DNA of 64,000 bases from Paenibacillus popilliae ATCC 14706 (GTDB taxonomy: Bacteria > Bacillota > Bacilli > Paenibacillales > Paenibacillaceae). Positions within the stretch are counted from its first letter, which is position 1; each line of letters starts with the position of its first letter. A program made the translations under genes and the position numbers. Below are positions 28,797 to 38,299 of the stretch, piece after piece. The notes under the pieces were generated by a model that worked only from the letters and a program-made list of their open reading frames with translations, had not been told where the DNA came from and did not search any database. The stretch lies in contig NZ_BALG01000222.1 in assembly GCF_000315235.1 (NCBI RefSeq), positions 1-64,000 on the forward strand, read 5' to 3'.

Positions 28797-29058
28797 ATGG
28801 CATCCATGCAGGATAGACTGGAAATGCATATCGAATTTATTAAAGAAGTGGATAAGTTGAAATCGGTCTTCCGGCAATCGTATTTGTTGAATCGGAGCCG
28901 GCATGACGACCGAAGGGGAATCATGGCAGGAGCATGGGATTACCAGCGATCGGGTGCTGGCCCGCATTGGCGGAATCAAGGAAGGATCACAGCAGTTGGG
29001 CAGGTTCGCGGAAAAACTGGTTCAGCAGGCGGTAGAGCGTGGCTATCTGGCCAAATAA
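28797..29058 (+). pseudogene. HD-domain phosphohydrolase gene with internal deletion
   Basis: ATG 28797 with AAGGAG upstream begins MASMQDRLEMHIEFIKEVDKL...FRQSYLLNRSRHDD, the start of YfbR-like HD hydrolases just before their HD motif. From about 28910 the sequence, in another frame, gives the family's C-terminus (EGESWQEHGITSDRVLARI, then IKEGSQQL...VERGYLAK) and stops at 29058. The middle, including the catalytic HD residues, is gone. Non-functional. Confidence 0.7.
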
Positions 29059-29100
29059 GCGGTCCTGCCGCTTCATCATATGAATTTGGGGGATGTATGC

Positions 29101-29220
29101 ATGGGCAACATCGTCATCGGCATCGGCATCGATGGAGGGGGAACGACGACGCGGGTCATGGCAGCTTCTTTGGATGCGACGGCCGCCCGCTTTTTATCTA
29201 TGATCGTGTGCGACGTGTGA
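29101..29220 (+). pseudogene. N-terminal remnant of a BadF/N-acetylglucosamine kinase-type ATPase
   Basis: ATG 29101 with a G-rich ribosome site encodes MGNIVIGIGIDGGGTTTRVMAASLD, the phosphate-1 loop of sugar kinases of the ASKHA/BadF-BcrA family. The frame then degenerates and stops at 29220 after 39 codons; the rest is missing. Confidence 0.65.
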
Positions 29221-29443
29221 GCAGGCGTCCCAGCTGACGATCGAGCAAATGACTTTGACAACGATGCGTATTCTCGTTCTAGACGGCCGATCAACAGACC
29301 TGCTCGAGGCTTCCTATCATTTCATACGCCAGATAAGGACATCGGAAGTATGTTCCTTTTTTTGCAGATTTTCTTGCTGAGTAACGGTATAATGAAAGAG
29401 ACTTACGGAGAACGTGTATTGGGAGAGAAGAAAGGTTGACTTC

Positions 29444-29605
29444 ATGAAAAGAAAACATGCTGACTGAAGTGACTGGAAACGGATCGAATCACGTGATTTT
29501 GCTATTATGTATCAGGAAATCGAAGATTTCTCAGGTTATGAGCGGATGGTGGCTCTGGAGGACGATCTGTACGCGCTGGAGCGCCCCGTGCAAGCACACC
29601 GTTAA
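29444..29605 (+). pseudogene. DUF402-like gene remnant with nonsense codon
   Basis: ATG 29444 encodes MKRKHAD, then an in-frame TGA (29462-29464), then SDWKRIESRDFAIMYQEIEDFSGY and a stop at 29605. DUF402 proteins begin this way (MKRKxxDRSDW), but about two thirds of the domain is missing. A TATAAT element at 29381-29386 could still drive transcription. Confidence 0.5.
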
Positions 29606-29750
29606 GCGGCGGCCCTGCCCTGTACCTGGGGAGCGGAACAGCCGCTTGGATCGGGGGAAATAAAATAATTCTCGAACCTCGTAGTAGGCTTCCCCGTCCG
29701 GAGCAGCGGCAGAAGTTGGCCTTTCGGTGCATGTCAGGCGAAAAACGTGC

Positions 29751-29777
29751 AAAAAACGAGACCGGAAGATTCCGGCC
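29751..29777 (-). terminator. Terminator of the leftward copper-amine-oxidase-N gene
   Basis: GGCCGGAA / TTCCGGTC hairpin (one mismatch) with, on the minus strand, a following run of six T. Confidence 0.75.
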
Positions 29778-29817
29778 CCGTTCGGCGTATGCTACCCTGC
29801 TGACGGTGGCATATGGA

Positions 29818-30315
29818 CTATTCGTAATAATAAGGCTGCGGCTCATACCAGAGCGTAACGGTTCTTGACTTGCCTTCCCAGGTGAAGTCGAACAAAAATA
29901 CGTCGTGCAGCAGTTGAATCGGCACATAGGTTTTGCCTTTGATAACTTTGGGAAGCGTGATCAGCTTCGTATCCTTGCCGTTTACTTTCATCTTATTAGT
30001 AAGCGAGTTCCAGGCGATATCATCCTCAGGACCATCGATATATACGGTATGGCTAATGGCTTCCCACCGGACCTTGAACTGGAATGCTTCGCCAATATCC
30101 ATGATGGGCACGAAGGTCTTGCTGTCGATCAGAAGTCCGTTCTCTGTTATCGGTTCGCCGTCCTTGTCGACGACCAGAACGATGATTGGATCGGGCGTGA
30201 GCTTCGCGGCCCGTGACTTGCCTTCCTCCCTGGCGGCCGATGCCGGAAGGCTGAGCGACGCCACCAGAGCTCCTATTACCATTATCATGCCCAATGTACG
30301 AAGAGTAGCTTGCAT
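29818..30315 (-). CDS. Secreted protein with copper-amine-oxidase N-terminal-like domain
   Basis: 165 residues from ATG 30315 (AAAGGAGG 11 bases upstream). Signal peptide ~residues 1-28, ending LPASAA. The remainder is a Cu_amine_oxidN1-type domain: IIVLVVDKDGEPI, DSKTFVPIMDIGEAFQFKVRWE and GKTYVPIQLLHDVFLFDFTWEG, the repeated xxxVPxR-like motifs. These small domains are abundant at Paenibacillus cell surfaces; they lack oxidase catalytic residues and probably mediate binding. Ends in YYYE. Confidence 0.8.
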   Translation of the reverse strand: MQATLRTLGMIMVIGALVASLSLPASAAREEGKSRAAKLTPDPIIVLVVDKDGEPITENGLLIDSKTFVPIMDIGEAFQFKVRWEAISHTVYIDGPEDDIAWNSLTNKMKVNGKDTKLITLPKVIKGKTYVPIQLLHDVFLFDFTWEGKSRTVTLWYEPQPYYYE

Positions 30316-30618
30316 TGAACCGACAACCTCCTTTACTACTAGTTTATAACGCGGAAAACCCGAAAAAGTTACATGTTTCTTCAATTTTTTTCCTTTTTCC
30401 AAAAAAAATGTCGCCTCCGGAGCATCGATTGAGACTGCCCTGGGAGAGATTTTCGGCTTTTTAAGAGAACTGGCAATAGGTGGTGTGCAGCGCGATGCAC
30501 GCTATATATTTTTTTTTACGAGAATGTGGAAATATGTTGAAAAATAAGATTTCTATAGTAATATGATAAATAGTTGTTTTTTTCTATAACTTTTGAGAAC
30601 AGGAGTGCAGAAGCTTAG

Positions 30619-32262
30619 ATGGTTACATCAGTTCTTCCTTCAGTTGTCGTTCTGGGCGGCGGAATCGCCGGCATGAGTGCCGCGCATGAGCTGATGGAGC
30701 GCGGATTTCACGTTACGGTATTGGAGTCGCGTCGGATTCCCGGAGGGAAGGCGCGCAGCATGCCCGTACAGGGGACAGGGACAGAGGGACGCCGGGATTT
30801 GCCGGCTGAACACGGATTCCGCTTCTTCCCCAAGTTCTACAAGCATGTCACGGACACAATGAAGCGCATCCCTTATCAGGGAGGGCGCTGCAGCGTCTAT
30901 GATAACCTCATCGAAGGAACGAATTTGGGACTTGCGTTTTTCGATCGGCCGATGCAGCCTTTTCTGACCGAATTCCCCCAATCCATTAGCGGATGGAGAA
31001 CCTTACTCAAATCTCTCTTCAGGAACAATCTCAGACTTAGCGAGCAGGATATCGACCACTATGTGTCTGCGTTATGGAAGGTGTTGACCAGTTGTGACGA
31101 GCGCAGATTGCTCGACTATCAGCGTATCTCCTGGTGGGATTTTTTGCAGGCAGAGAAGCAGTCTCCGGAATTCCGACAAATCTTTACCGGCTTGACGCGC
31201 ATTCTTGTCGCAGCCAGAGCCAGAGAAGTAAACGCTTGTACCGTCGGCACGGTTGGAGCGACGATTATGCTGGACATGGTACTGCCGGGAGGCAGTGCCG
31301 ATCGGCTATTGAACGGGCCGACGAATGAGGTATGGATTAACCCGTGGCTGAACTATTTGTGCCAGGGAGGCGTCGATTACCGCTTCGGCGCCAAGGTGGA
31401 GCATATTCACTGCGAAGACAGCAGGATCCAGGGGATTACGGTAACCGAGAACGGCCAGTCCAGGCGGGTGAGCGCGGACTATTACATTGCAGCACTGCCG
31501 GTGGAAGTGATGGTCGGATTGCTGAATGACGGACTACTTGCCGGCGATCCGCTCCTAAGAGGGTTAATCGAGTTGGCTGCGCATGTCGAGTGGATGAACG
31601 GCGTCCAATTTTATCTCAATGAAGATGTACCGATCATCCATGGCCATGTTATCTACATGGACAGCCCTTGGGCGCTGACCTCAGTATCGCAGGCCCAGTT
31701 CTGGCCCGAATTTCGGTTACACGATTATGGCGACGGCCAGGTCCGGGGGATTATCTCGATTGATGTGTCCGATTGGAAGGCTCCGGGCATCTTGTACGGG
31801 AAGTCGGCGATGGAATGCTCGCGGGACGAGATTAAGGTCGAGGTGTGGGAACAGATTAAGCGCAGTCTGAATCAGGACAAGATCGTGCTGTCCGACGATA
31901 TGCTCGTGGAGTGGAATCTGGATGAAGACATTCAATTTGAAGAGGGGCGGGCGACCAATGCGGAGCCGCTGCTTGTGAACCATGTGAACACCTGGAATCT
32001 GCGGCCGAACACCTACACGGCGATTCCGAATTTGTTCCTGGCCTCCGATTATATCCGGACGAATACAGATTTGGCCACGATGGAAAGTGCGAACGAAGCC
32101 GCCCGCCGTGCCGTCAACTGTATTCTGGAGCAAGCCGGATCCGATGCGCCCCCATGCAAAATATGGGACATGTATGACTACCCGATTCTGTCGGCCTGGC
32201 GTTCTAATGATCGAGCCCGCTTCCACAAAGGCTTGCCCTGGAACGGGAAAATAATCGGTTAA
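30619..32262 (+). CDS. FAD-dependent amine oxidase/phytoene desaturase-like flavoprotein
   Basis: 547 residues. N-terminal dinucleotide-binding motif VVVLGGGIAGMSAAHELMERG and ESRRIPGGKARS, then EHGFRFFP, and the C-terminal FAD motif NLFLASDYIRTNTDLATMESANEAARRAV. This is the architecture of carotenoid desaturases and hydroxysqualene dehydroxylase-like proteins. No carotenoid or hopanoid genes are nearby, so the substrate is unknown. It ends 58 bases before the sensor kinase gene, and they may be co-transcribed. Confidence 0.78.
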   Translation: MVTSVLPSVVVLGGGIAGMSAAHELMERGFHVTVLESRRIPGGKARSMPVQGTGTEGRRDLPAEHGFRFFPKFYKHVTDTMKRIPYQGGRCSVYDNLIEGTNLGLAFFDRPMQPFLTEFPQSISGWRTLLKSLFRNNLRLSEQDIDHYVSALWKVLTSCDERRLLDYQRISWWDFLQAEKQSPEFRQIFTGLTRILVAARAREVNACTVGTVGATIMLDMVLPGGSADRLLNGPTNEVWINPWLNYLCQGGVDYRFGAKVEHIHCEDSRIQGITVTENGQSRRVSADYYIAALPVEVMVGLLNDGLLAGDPLLRGLIELAAHVEWMNGVQFYLNEDVPIIHGHVIYMDSPWALTSVSQAQFWPEFRLHDYGDGQVRGIISIDVSDWKAPGILYGKSAMECSRDEIKVEVWEQIKRSLNQDKIVLSDDMLVEWNLDEDIQFEEGRATNAEPLLVNHVNTWNLRPNTYTAIPNLFLASDYIRTNTDLATMESANEAARRAVNCILEQAGSDAPPCKIWDMYDYPILSAWRSNDRARFHKGLPWNGKIIG

Positions 32263-32319
32263 CTCGCTTTTTGCGTGTACGGTGAATGGCTAATACGTTT
32301 CGGAAAGGAACGGTTAACT

Positions 32320-33582
32320 TTGATCGATTCTATACTATCCCAGGAATTTAGGGGACTGCTGTATATTATGTCCGCCTGTCTGATGTTCTTGCTGATTACG
32401 CCGCAGTTCATGTTTACTAATTACCGGAGAAAGATACTGTTCATCGGCATCCTTCTGGTGCTTACGTTTTTCTATATTTGTTATGAAAAGATACATCCGT
32501 TCGTGTACGGCATTCATCTCACGCCGATCTCGCTAACGCTGGCGGCGCTATTCGAAGGTTTATTGCCGGGCATCGTCACCTGGCTTGCCTTCAATTTGTG
32601 CACCGTGATGATGGTGGGAGGGAATGTGCTGGCGACTGCAGTCGGCTCGACTCTGCTGCTCATAATGGGCCTTTTTTTCCATTACCGGCATATGCTTCAG
32701 AGCACCTATTGGCAGATTTGCATGCTGGCCGTTACTTTGACGACGACCTATTTACTCGGGTTTTTGCTATGTTTGACCCGATGGGACAAAATGGAGGGCG
32801 TTGATGCGGGAGTGGCGGTCGTTGGCACGTATTTGTCGGTGATGTACGTCAGTTATATTTATCATCATGTCAAGAACCAGGAAAAAATGCGGGAGGAGCT
32901 GTTCCGTGCCGAGAAGTACCAGGTCGTAGGCCAACTGGCCGCTTCCATCTCCCATGAGATTCGCAACCCGCTCACAACATCCCAAGGCTTTCTCCAACTG
33001 ATGACGAAGGAGAATCTCACCCCCGAGCAATTCGAGAACTATCACCGCCATGCCGTAGGGGGAATCGAGCAGGCGAATGCGATCATCACCGATTATTTGA
33101 ACTATGCCAAGCCTGTCGTCGAGCTGGCGCAGCCGCTTCACGTTCAGAAGGAGGTGGATGATGTCGTCGCCATGATCGCCCCGCTGTGCGCCTTGTCCGA
33201 GGTGAAGGTGAACACGCAGCATCTGACCAAATCTCCGCGCTACGTATCGGGGGAATCGAAGAGGCTGCAGCAATGTCTGCTGAACATTTTGAAGAACGCC
33301 GTCGAATCGATGCCAAGTGGCGGCGATCTGACCGTGACGACATGGTCTGACAACGAGGGCGTCCATATCCATATCAAGGATACCGGGGTCGGCATGAGCG
33401 AGAGTCAGATCAAGCGCATCGGCATGCCGTTCTACACGACGAAGGAGAAGGGGACCGGCTTGGGCCTGATGGTTGTCATCGGATTGATGAAGGCGATGAA
33501 CGGCAAGGTATCCTATTATAGCCGGCCGGAGGAAGGGACGACCTGCGTACTGCAGTTCAAGCAGGTGAGGCTGTTCCGGTAG
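32320..33582 (+). CDS. Sensor histidine kinase, KinB/5TM type
   Basis: 420 residues from TTG 32320 (GGAAAGGAA 9 bases upstream; GTG 32275 is the alternative). About six hydrophobic segments occupy residues ~8-195 (5TM-LYT-like). Then HisKA with SISHEIRNPLTTSQGFLQLM (phospho-His) and a HATPase domain with NILKNAVESMPSGG, IKDTGVGMS and TTKEKGTGLGL. Resembles sporulation phosphorelay kinases (KinB-like), which lack adjacent regulators; none lies here either. Signalling to Spo0F is inference. Confidence 0.88.
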   Translation: MIDSILSQEFRGLLYIMSACLMFLLITPQFMFTNYRRKILFIGILLVLTFFYICYEKIHPFVYGIHLTPISLTLAALFEGLLPGIVTWLAFNLCTVMMVGGNVLATAVGSTLLLIMGLFFHYRHMLQSTYWQICMLAVTLTTTYLLGFLLCLTRWDKMEGVDAGVAVVGTYLSVMYVSYIYHHVKNQEKMREELFRAEKYQVVGQLAASISHEIRNPLTTSQGFLQLMTKENLTPEQFENYHRHAVGGIEQANAIITDYLNYAKPVVELAQPLHVQKEVDDVVAMIAPLCALSEVKVNTQHLTKSPRYVSGESKRLQQCLLNILKNAVESMPSGGDLTVTTWSDNEGVHIHIKDTGVGMSESQIKRIGMPFYTTKEKGTGLGLMVVIGLMKAMNGKVSYYSRPEEGTTCVLQFKQVRLFR

Positions 33583-33606
33583 CGCCAATTCTCCGGCTCC
33601 ACTTTA

Positions 33607-33645
33607 CGCCAACAGCCAAGAGTACAGTACTCTTGGCTGTTGGCG
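33607..33645. repeat. 19-bp perfect inverted repeat with a 1-base centre
   Basis: Arms 33607-33625 and 33627-33645 are exact reverse complements around a single A. There is no T-run on either side. It lies between the sensor kinase stop and the dead helD gene. It may be a terminator-like hairpin or cruciform, or a protein site. Confidence 0.9.
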
Positions 33646-33704
33646 GCATATCTCGTGATCATGATATGCCGTCCCGATGAGAGAAACTGGGCCTTTGTTC
33701 TGTA

Positions 33705-34830
33705 TTACGAATGCTCGTGCACGGTCCGTTCATCATCCGTCTGCAGGAGCAGTGGGCTGATGGCGTCGCGCATCTCCTGCCAGTCTTCGATGCCGACATA
33801 GGCATGAATGCCTTGGGACAGGTCCCGCAATATCGTGACGAGTGGCTCTTCGCGATCCGGTCGAGCAGGGCGACTTGAAGCGGGGAGAAGTGCTGCGCTT
33901 CGTCGATGACGACATGAACGAACCGCTGGGCGGAAGTTACGCCATGAAGCAGCAGGTGCAGATAGACGAGCGTGGCCACATCCTCCTGCTTCACGATGCC
34001 GCGCTTCAAGCTCGCCAACGTCTGCTTCCTTACGGATGACGGAAGATGTCCGGCATACGCCTCGTCCAGCAGCAACTGCTTGTACACTTCCATGACCCCC
34101 GCTCTGGACCAGCGCTTCAGAACCGATTTCAATTTGGCGGTGCCTCTGCGCTTCTTCTCCTGCTGGCGGGACTTGCTCAATTCCTGCTTCAGCTCCATCT
34201 CCAGCCAACGCTGCATGCGGGCCGCCACGCGCTCCAGCCGCTTGGCCGGCTCATAGGAGCGGTACTCCTGCCGGAACCAGTGCGCGATCGTCGCGTGCGG
34301 AAGCAAGCCGCCATCCCACGGGCAAGCTGTACGCGCTCTTCCAGTCCGGTCAGCTCCAGCGCTCAATCAGCGAAGGTGCGCTGCTGGATATTGCCGACCC
34401 CCAACTCGGGCAGCACGTCCCCGATATAGTCGAGGAACATGCGGTTCGGTGCAAAAATAATCATGCGCTCGGCGTGAATCTGTTCTTGATATTGATAGAG
34501 CAAATAGGCGAGGCGATGCAGGGCGACGGTCGTCTTGCCGCTGCCGGCGACCCCTTGGATGAACAGCGCCTTGTTCTTCGGCGCGCGGATGATTGCGTCC
34601 TGCTCCGATTGGATGGTCGAGACAATGTCGCGCAGCTTGCTGTCTTTGTTCTCCCCTAAGCGATAGACGAGGAATTCATCGGTTGCGTTCTCCTCACCCT
34701 GCTTGCGGTCGAACGTATCGACCACCCGCAGGAGCTGTTCGTTGCGGATGACGAGCGGATAAGGATCCGGCCCTGACTTGGAGGCTTCCTGCCAGGGGGG
34801 ATTGAGAAGTAGCAGAGGCACCGGCTCCAC
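33705..34830 (-). pseudogene. helD: HelD-like RNA-polymerase-associated UvrD-type helicase, multiply disrupted
   Basis: The upstream piece (34830 to 34363) carries RDIVSTIQSEQDAIIRAP and Walker A VAGSGKTTVALHRLAYLLY and stops at a TGA where the family has Trp. After a frameshift the next piece includes LPHATIAHWFRQEYRSYEP and VVIDEAQHFSPLQVALLDRI (Walker B). A second frameshift near 33850 moves into DLSQGIHAYVGIEDWQEMRD and the gene ends at 33705. The N-terminal coiled coil and the C-terminal helicase half are missing. HelD releases stalled RNA polymerase; this copy cannot. Confidence 0.85.
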
Positions 34831-35052
34831 AGATGCGCGAAAAATAATGCTGTGGGGGCACTAGGTAGGCCTATTTGACGATTACGCAGGAACAGACAGT
34901 AAAGTACACATAGGATTTAATCGCGCAAGCCCATGTTTGCGGTGCAGTGTTACAATAACGAAAGCTTGGTGTAAGGTAGAAGAATAGCCCCATTCCCCGT
35001 TTCGGTTTACAGTTATAACGACAAAATATTGCGAAGGAGCGTGCAAGTTACA

Positions 35053-35817
35053 ATGTTAGAAGTACGGAACGTATCCAAAGTATATGAAGGCAAGCAGTCC
35101 TATCAGGCGCTGACCCATTTGAATCTGAAGGTGAACACGGGGGAATTCGTCGGCGTGATGGGGCCGTCCGGCAGCGGCAAGACGACGCTGATGAATGTCG
35201 TCTCCACGATAGACAAGCCGACCTCCGGAGAAGTCTATGTCGGCAATGAACAGATGAACAAGCTGAGCAAGCGGAAGCTGGCGCTGTTCCGCCGGCGCGA
35301 GCTTGGCTTCGTGTTCCAGGATTTCAACCTGCTGCAGACGCTGACAGTCAAGGAGAACATTATTTTCCCGCTCGCCTTGGACGGTATCGGCATTAAGGAG
35401 CAGGATGCACGGGTACATGCGATTGCCGAGAAGCTGGGGATTACAAGCATCCTCAATAAGCGGACCTACGAGATCTCCGGCGGCCAATGCCAGCGCACGG
35501 CGATTGCGCGGGCAGTCATCCACCAGCCGAAGCTGATACTGGCCGATGAGCCGACAGGGAACCTCGACTCCAAATCCGCCCAGGACGTGCTGCTGACGCT
35601 GGAAAGATTGAACAAGGAAGAAAGCGTGACGATGATGATGGTTACGCATGATGCACAGGCGGCAAGCTACTGCGACCGGGTCATCTTCATCAAGGACGGC
35701 ATGCTGTATCAGGAACTACACAAGACGGGAAGCCGCCAGATCTTTTTCCAAGGCATCATGGATATCCTATCGTCAATAGGAGGCACGCGGGATGAATATT
35801 CGCCAGTTCGCGCTTAA
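35053..35817 (+). CDS. bceA: Bce-type ABC transporter ATPase (orphan module)
   Basis: 254 residues; ATG 35053 with AAGGAG 13 bases upstream, a rather long spacing. Walker A GPSGSGKTT, Q-loop VFQDFNLL, signature ISGGQCQRTAI, Walker B LILADEPTGNLDS and H-loop MVTHDAQAA. Bce/Yxd-type ATPases pair with a 10-helix permease to remove bacitracin and other wall-active peptides from lipid II cycle targets. It overlaps the permease gene by 26 bases. No two-component genes are adjacent, unlike the second module at 46.5-51.1 kb. Confidence 0.92.
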   Translation: MLEVRNVSKVYEGKQSYQALTHLNLKVNTGEFVGVMGPSGSGKTTLMNVVSTIDKPTSGEVYVGNEQMNKLSKRKLALFRRRELGFVFQDFNLLQTLTVKENIIFPLALDGIGIKEQDARVHAIAEKLGITSILNKRTYEISGGQCQRTAIARAVIHQPKLILADEPTGNLDSKSAQDVLLTLERLNKEESVTMMMVTHDAQAASYCDRVIFIKDGMLYQELHKTGSRQIFFQGIMDILSSIGGTRDEYSPVRA

Positions 35818-37681
35818 AAACGTATTTCGCAACAAACGGCTGTACGCCGGTTATTTTTTCAGCTGTGCGTTCTCCGTCATGATCTTTTTCGTCTATTCGA
35901 TGCTGGCGCTGCATCCGACGCTCGATTTCAGCGGTAACGGCCCTTACGGCAAAGGCGCGCAAGCAGGCATGGATGTCGCCCAATACATCATCTATCTGTT
36001 TACGTTTTTCTTCATTTTATATTCAATGAGTTCGTTCCTGAAATCTCGCAAAAAAGAATTCGGCATCTGTATTATGCACGGCATGTCTGATATGCAGCTG
36101 AGACGACTCGTATTTACGGAGAATATTGTCATCGGCCTGGCAGCAACCGTATCCGGCATCGGAGCGGGGCTCGCCCTGTCGAAATGGCTGCTCATGATGA
36201 GCTCTTTCGTTCTTAATCTGGAGCAGGCGCTGCCGTTCTACTTCCCAGTAAAGGCGATGGCGTTGTCAGGCGGGGCGTTCGTGCTGCTGTTCCTGATCAT
36301 CTCGCTGTTCACCGCGACGATTTTGCGCAGCAGCTCGCTTATCGATCTGTTGAAGGGAACGGTGAAGCCGAAGCCGGAGCCGAAGGCGTCCCGCTGGCTT
36401 GCCTTCCTGGCGGTCTTCCTGCTCGCTTTAGGCTACGGCGTTGCGTTCTGGGTACGGGGAGGGCTGGTCATTTTCGCGCTGCTGCCTGTCGCCACGGTCG
36501 TCAGTATCGGGACTTACTTTCTGTTCACGCAGCTTAGCGTATACATCATTAACAGACTGAAGGCGAAGAAATTGTACCGCCGCAGCACCAATCTGATTAC
36601 ATTGTCGGATCTGGCTTACCGAATGAAGGACAATGCCCGCATGTTCTTCCTCGTCACGATTATCTCAACGGTCGCGTTCACGGCCATCGGCACGCTGGTC
36701 GGCCTGAAGGCGGTAATCACCAAAACAGTGACATCCACTGCTCCGGTCATGAGATACGAATCCCACGCAGGCAACAAGCTGGAGGCGAAGCATGCCGAGC
36801 TTATTGAGCAGTCCCTGAACAAGGCGGGGATAAGCTTTGAGCCTATCGTATTCCCGACGAAGCTCGTTCAGGATGCGAAGACGGAGAAGTCCTATCAGGT
36901 TATTCGTGTGTCCGACTACAATCAACTGATGAAGACAAGCATAGCCTTGCATGGTGATGAAGCACTGTTATTCTATCAAGTTAATCCTATGGTTGTCGGC
37001 CAGGAAAATTCGATGGAACAGGCAACGGCGGTTGAATTCGCCACGGAATCGCTCGCGGTTACATCCAATAAGGAGATGCCGGAGACCATCGTCCAGAATG
37101 TAGGCGGCCAGCAAGTCGTCGTCGTGTCTGATGCGGCGTTCCAGCGCTTGCCTGCATCCGAGAGAGACGATATGATCTATACGTATTTGATCGAGGACTG
37201 GAAGCCGACGCTGGCCGTGGCGAAGCAGGTAAACGAGCAATTAGGCGACCCGGACGGCAATTATTTATTCGGTTCCAGAGCGCTGATGCTGAACGATATG
37301 AATCAGGGCTTCGGCCAGATTTATTTGTCCGGACTGTTCATTGGCGCCGTATTTTTCGTCGCGGCCGGAAGCTTCCTGTACTTGCGCTTGTATTCCGATC
37401 TGGATCAGGATACGGTACAGTATCGGTCCATCAGCAAGCTGGGACTGACGGAAGGGGAGTTGTCGAAGATCGTCTCTACCCAGATCGGGCTCTTGTTCTT
37501 CATTCCGATTGTCGTCGCTATCGTACATGGCGCGGTCGCGTTGAACTCGCTGCAGAACACTTTCATCATGAGTCTGGTGAAGGAATCCGCGATGGTCCTT
37601 GGATCGTTCGTGGCGATTCAGGTTATCTATTTCATCTTTATCCGTGCGAATTACGTACGCAAGCTCAAAAAAGTGATCTAA
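35792..37681 (+). CDS. bceB: Bce-type ABC transporter permease (orphan module)
   Basis: 629 residues with ten predicted membrane segments in the Bce order. Residues ~20-40, 60-80, 110-135 and 155-180 come first, then a long extracytoplasmic domain of ~200 residues between helices 7 and 8 (about residues 305-515), and three C-terminal helices. FtsX-like motif near SSLIDLLKG. The large outer loop determines peptide recognition. Overlaps bceA and ends at a terminator. Sequence is clearly diverged from the second BceB here, so it is not a recent tandem copy. Confidence 0.92.
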   Translation: MNIRQFALKNVFRNKRLYAGYFFSCAFSVMIFFVYSMLALHPTLDFSGNGPYGKGAQAGMDVAQYIIYLFTFFFILYSMSSFLKSRKKEFGICIMHGMSDMQLRRLVFTENIVIGLAATVSGIGAGLALSKWLLMMSSFVLNLEQALPFYFPVKAMALSGGAFVLLFLIISLFTATILRSSSLIDLLKGTVKPKPEPKASRWLAFLAVFLLALGYGVAFWVRGGLVIFALLPVATVVSIGTYFLFTQLSVYIINRLKAKKLYRRSTNLITLSDLAYRMKDNARMFFLVTIISTVAFTAIGTLVGLKAVITKTVTSTAPVMRYESHAGNKLEAKHAELIEQSLNKAGISFEPIVFPTKLVQDAKTEKSYQVIRVSDYNQLMKTSIALHGDEALLFYQVNPMVVGQENSMEQATAVEFATESLAVTSNKEMPETIVQNVGGQQVVVVSDAAFQRLPASERDDMIYTYLIEDWKPTLAVAKQVNEQLGDPDGNYLFGSRALMLNDMNQGFGQIYLSGLFIGAVFFVAAGSFLYLRLYSDLDQDTVQYRSISKLGLTEGELSKIVSTQIGLLFFIPIVVAIVHGAVALNSLQNTFIMSLVKESAMVLGSFVAIQVIYFIFIRANYVRKLKKVI

Positions 37682-37694
37682 TCCTATCCGACAG

Positions 37695-37726
37695 GAGCAG
37701 GCCGGTTTTCCGGTTTGCTCTTTTTT
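37695..37726 (+). terminator. Terminator of orphan bceAB
   Basis: GAGCA..GCCGG / CCGG..TGCTC stem with G-U pairs followed by six T, 14 bases after the stop. Confidence 0.8.
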
Positions 37727-37799
37727 GCTGTATGGGCTCCCGGCAGGCCTGGAGGACGGGCCCCAATCGATGGCTACGGCAACTAGCGCCACTTCTTAG

Positions 37800-38102
37800 A
37801 ATGCGTTTGACCGTTTTTTCAAGAAACAAAATGATACACCACGCTTCAAGTCTAAAATCAGTGAAGTTAGAATGGATGTCGGACTGAAAGATTTCGCCAT
37901 CCTTTCCACAGGTCAAGTATTTGGCAACCCCAAGTTTTTTCGCACATTGGAAAAGAAATTAGCTAATGCCCAGCGTATTCTTTCAAGACGTAAAGAACGA
38001 GCCTTGAAACGGAAATGCAAACGAGATGAAGCAAAAAACTATCAGAAACAAAAAAGAAAAGCAGGCGTATTTGCAGTTTTCATCGGTGCTGTGCGGAACT
38101 AG
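37800..38102 (+). pseudogene. tnpB: IS200/IS605-family TnpB remnant with internal deletion
   Basis: Frame from 37800: NAFDRFFKKQNDTPRFKSK (typical TnpB N-terminal domain), then directly VGLKDFAILSTGQVFGNPKFF (start of the RuvC core) and LEKKLANAQRILSRRKE. The catalytic Asp motif precedes xGLKDFA in TnpB, and about 70 residues between the two parts are missing. After a Lys-rich stretch it stops at 38102 without the zinc finger or later RuvC residues. No TnpA or end structures seen. Confidence 0.8.
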
Positions 38103-38299
38103 GCACGTCCTCAATGCCGGCAGGAACAGGAACTCCCTATGACCGATACATCGCAGGACTAGGGATTTCGAGGACTAAAAGGGCGGTTTGCACATTTCGA
38201 CGATAGCACAGCGACATTGGATCCATGAATCTATTCGCTGTGGAACGGGATTGGGGTATAATCGTAACAAATCCTGTGGAATAAGGAGCGTGTCCCATT

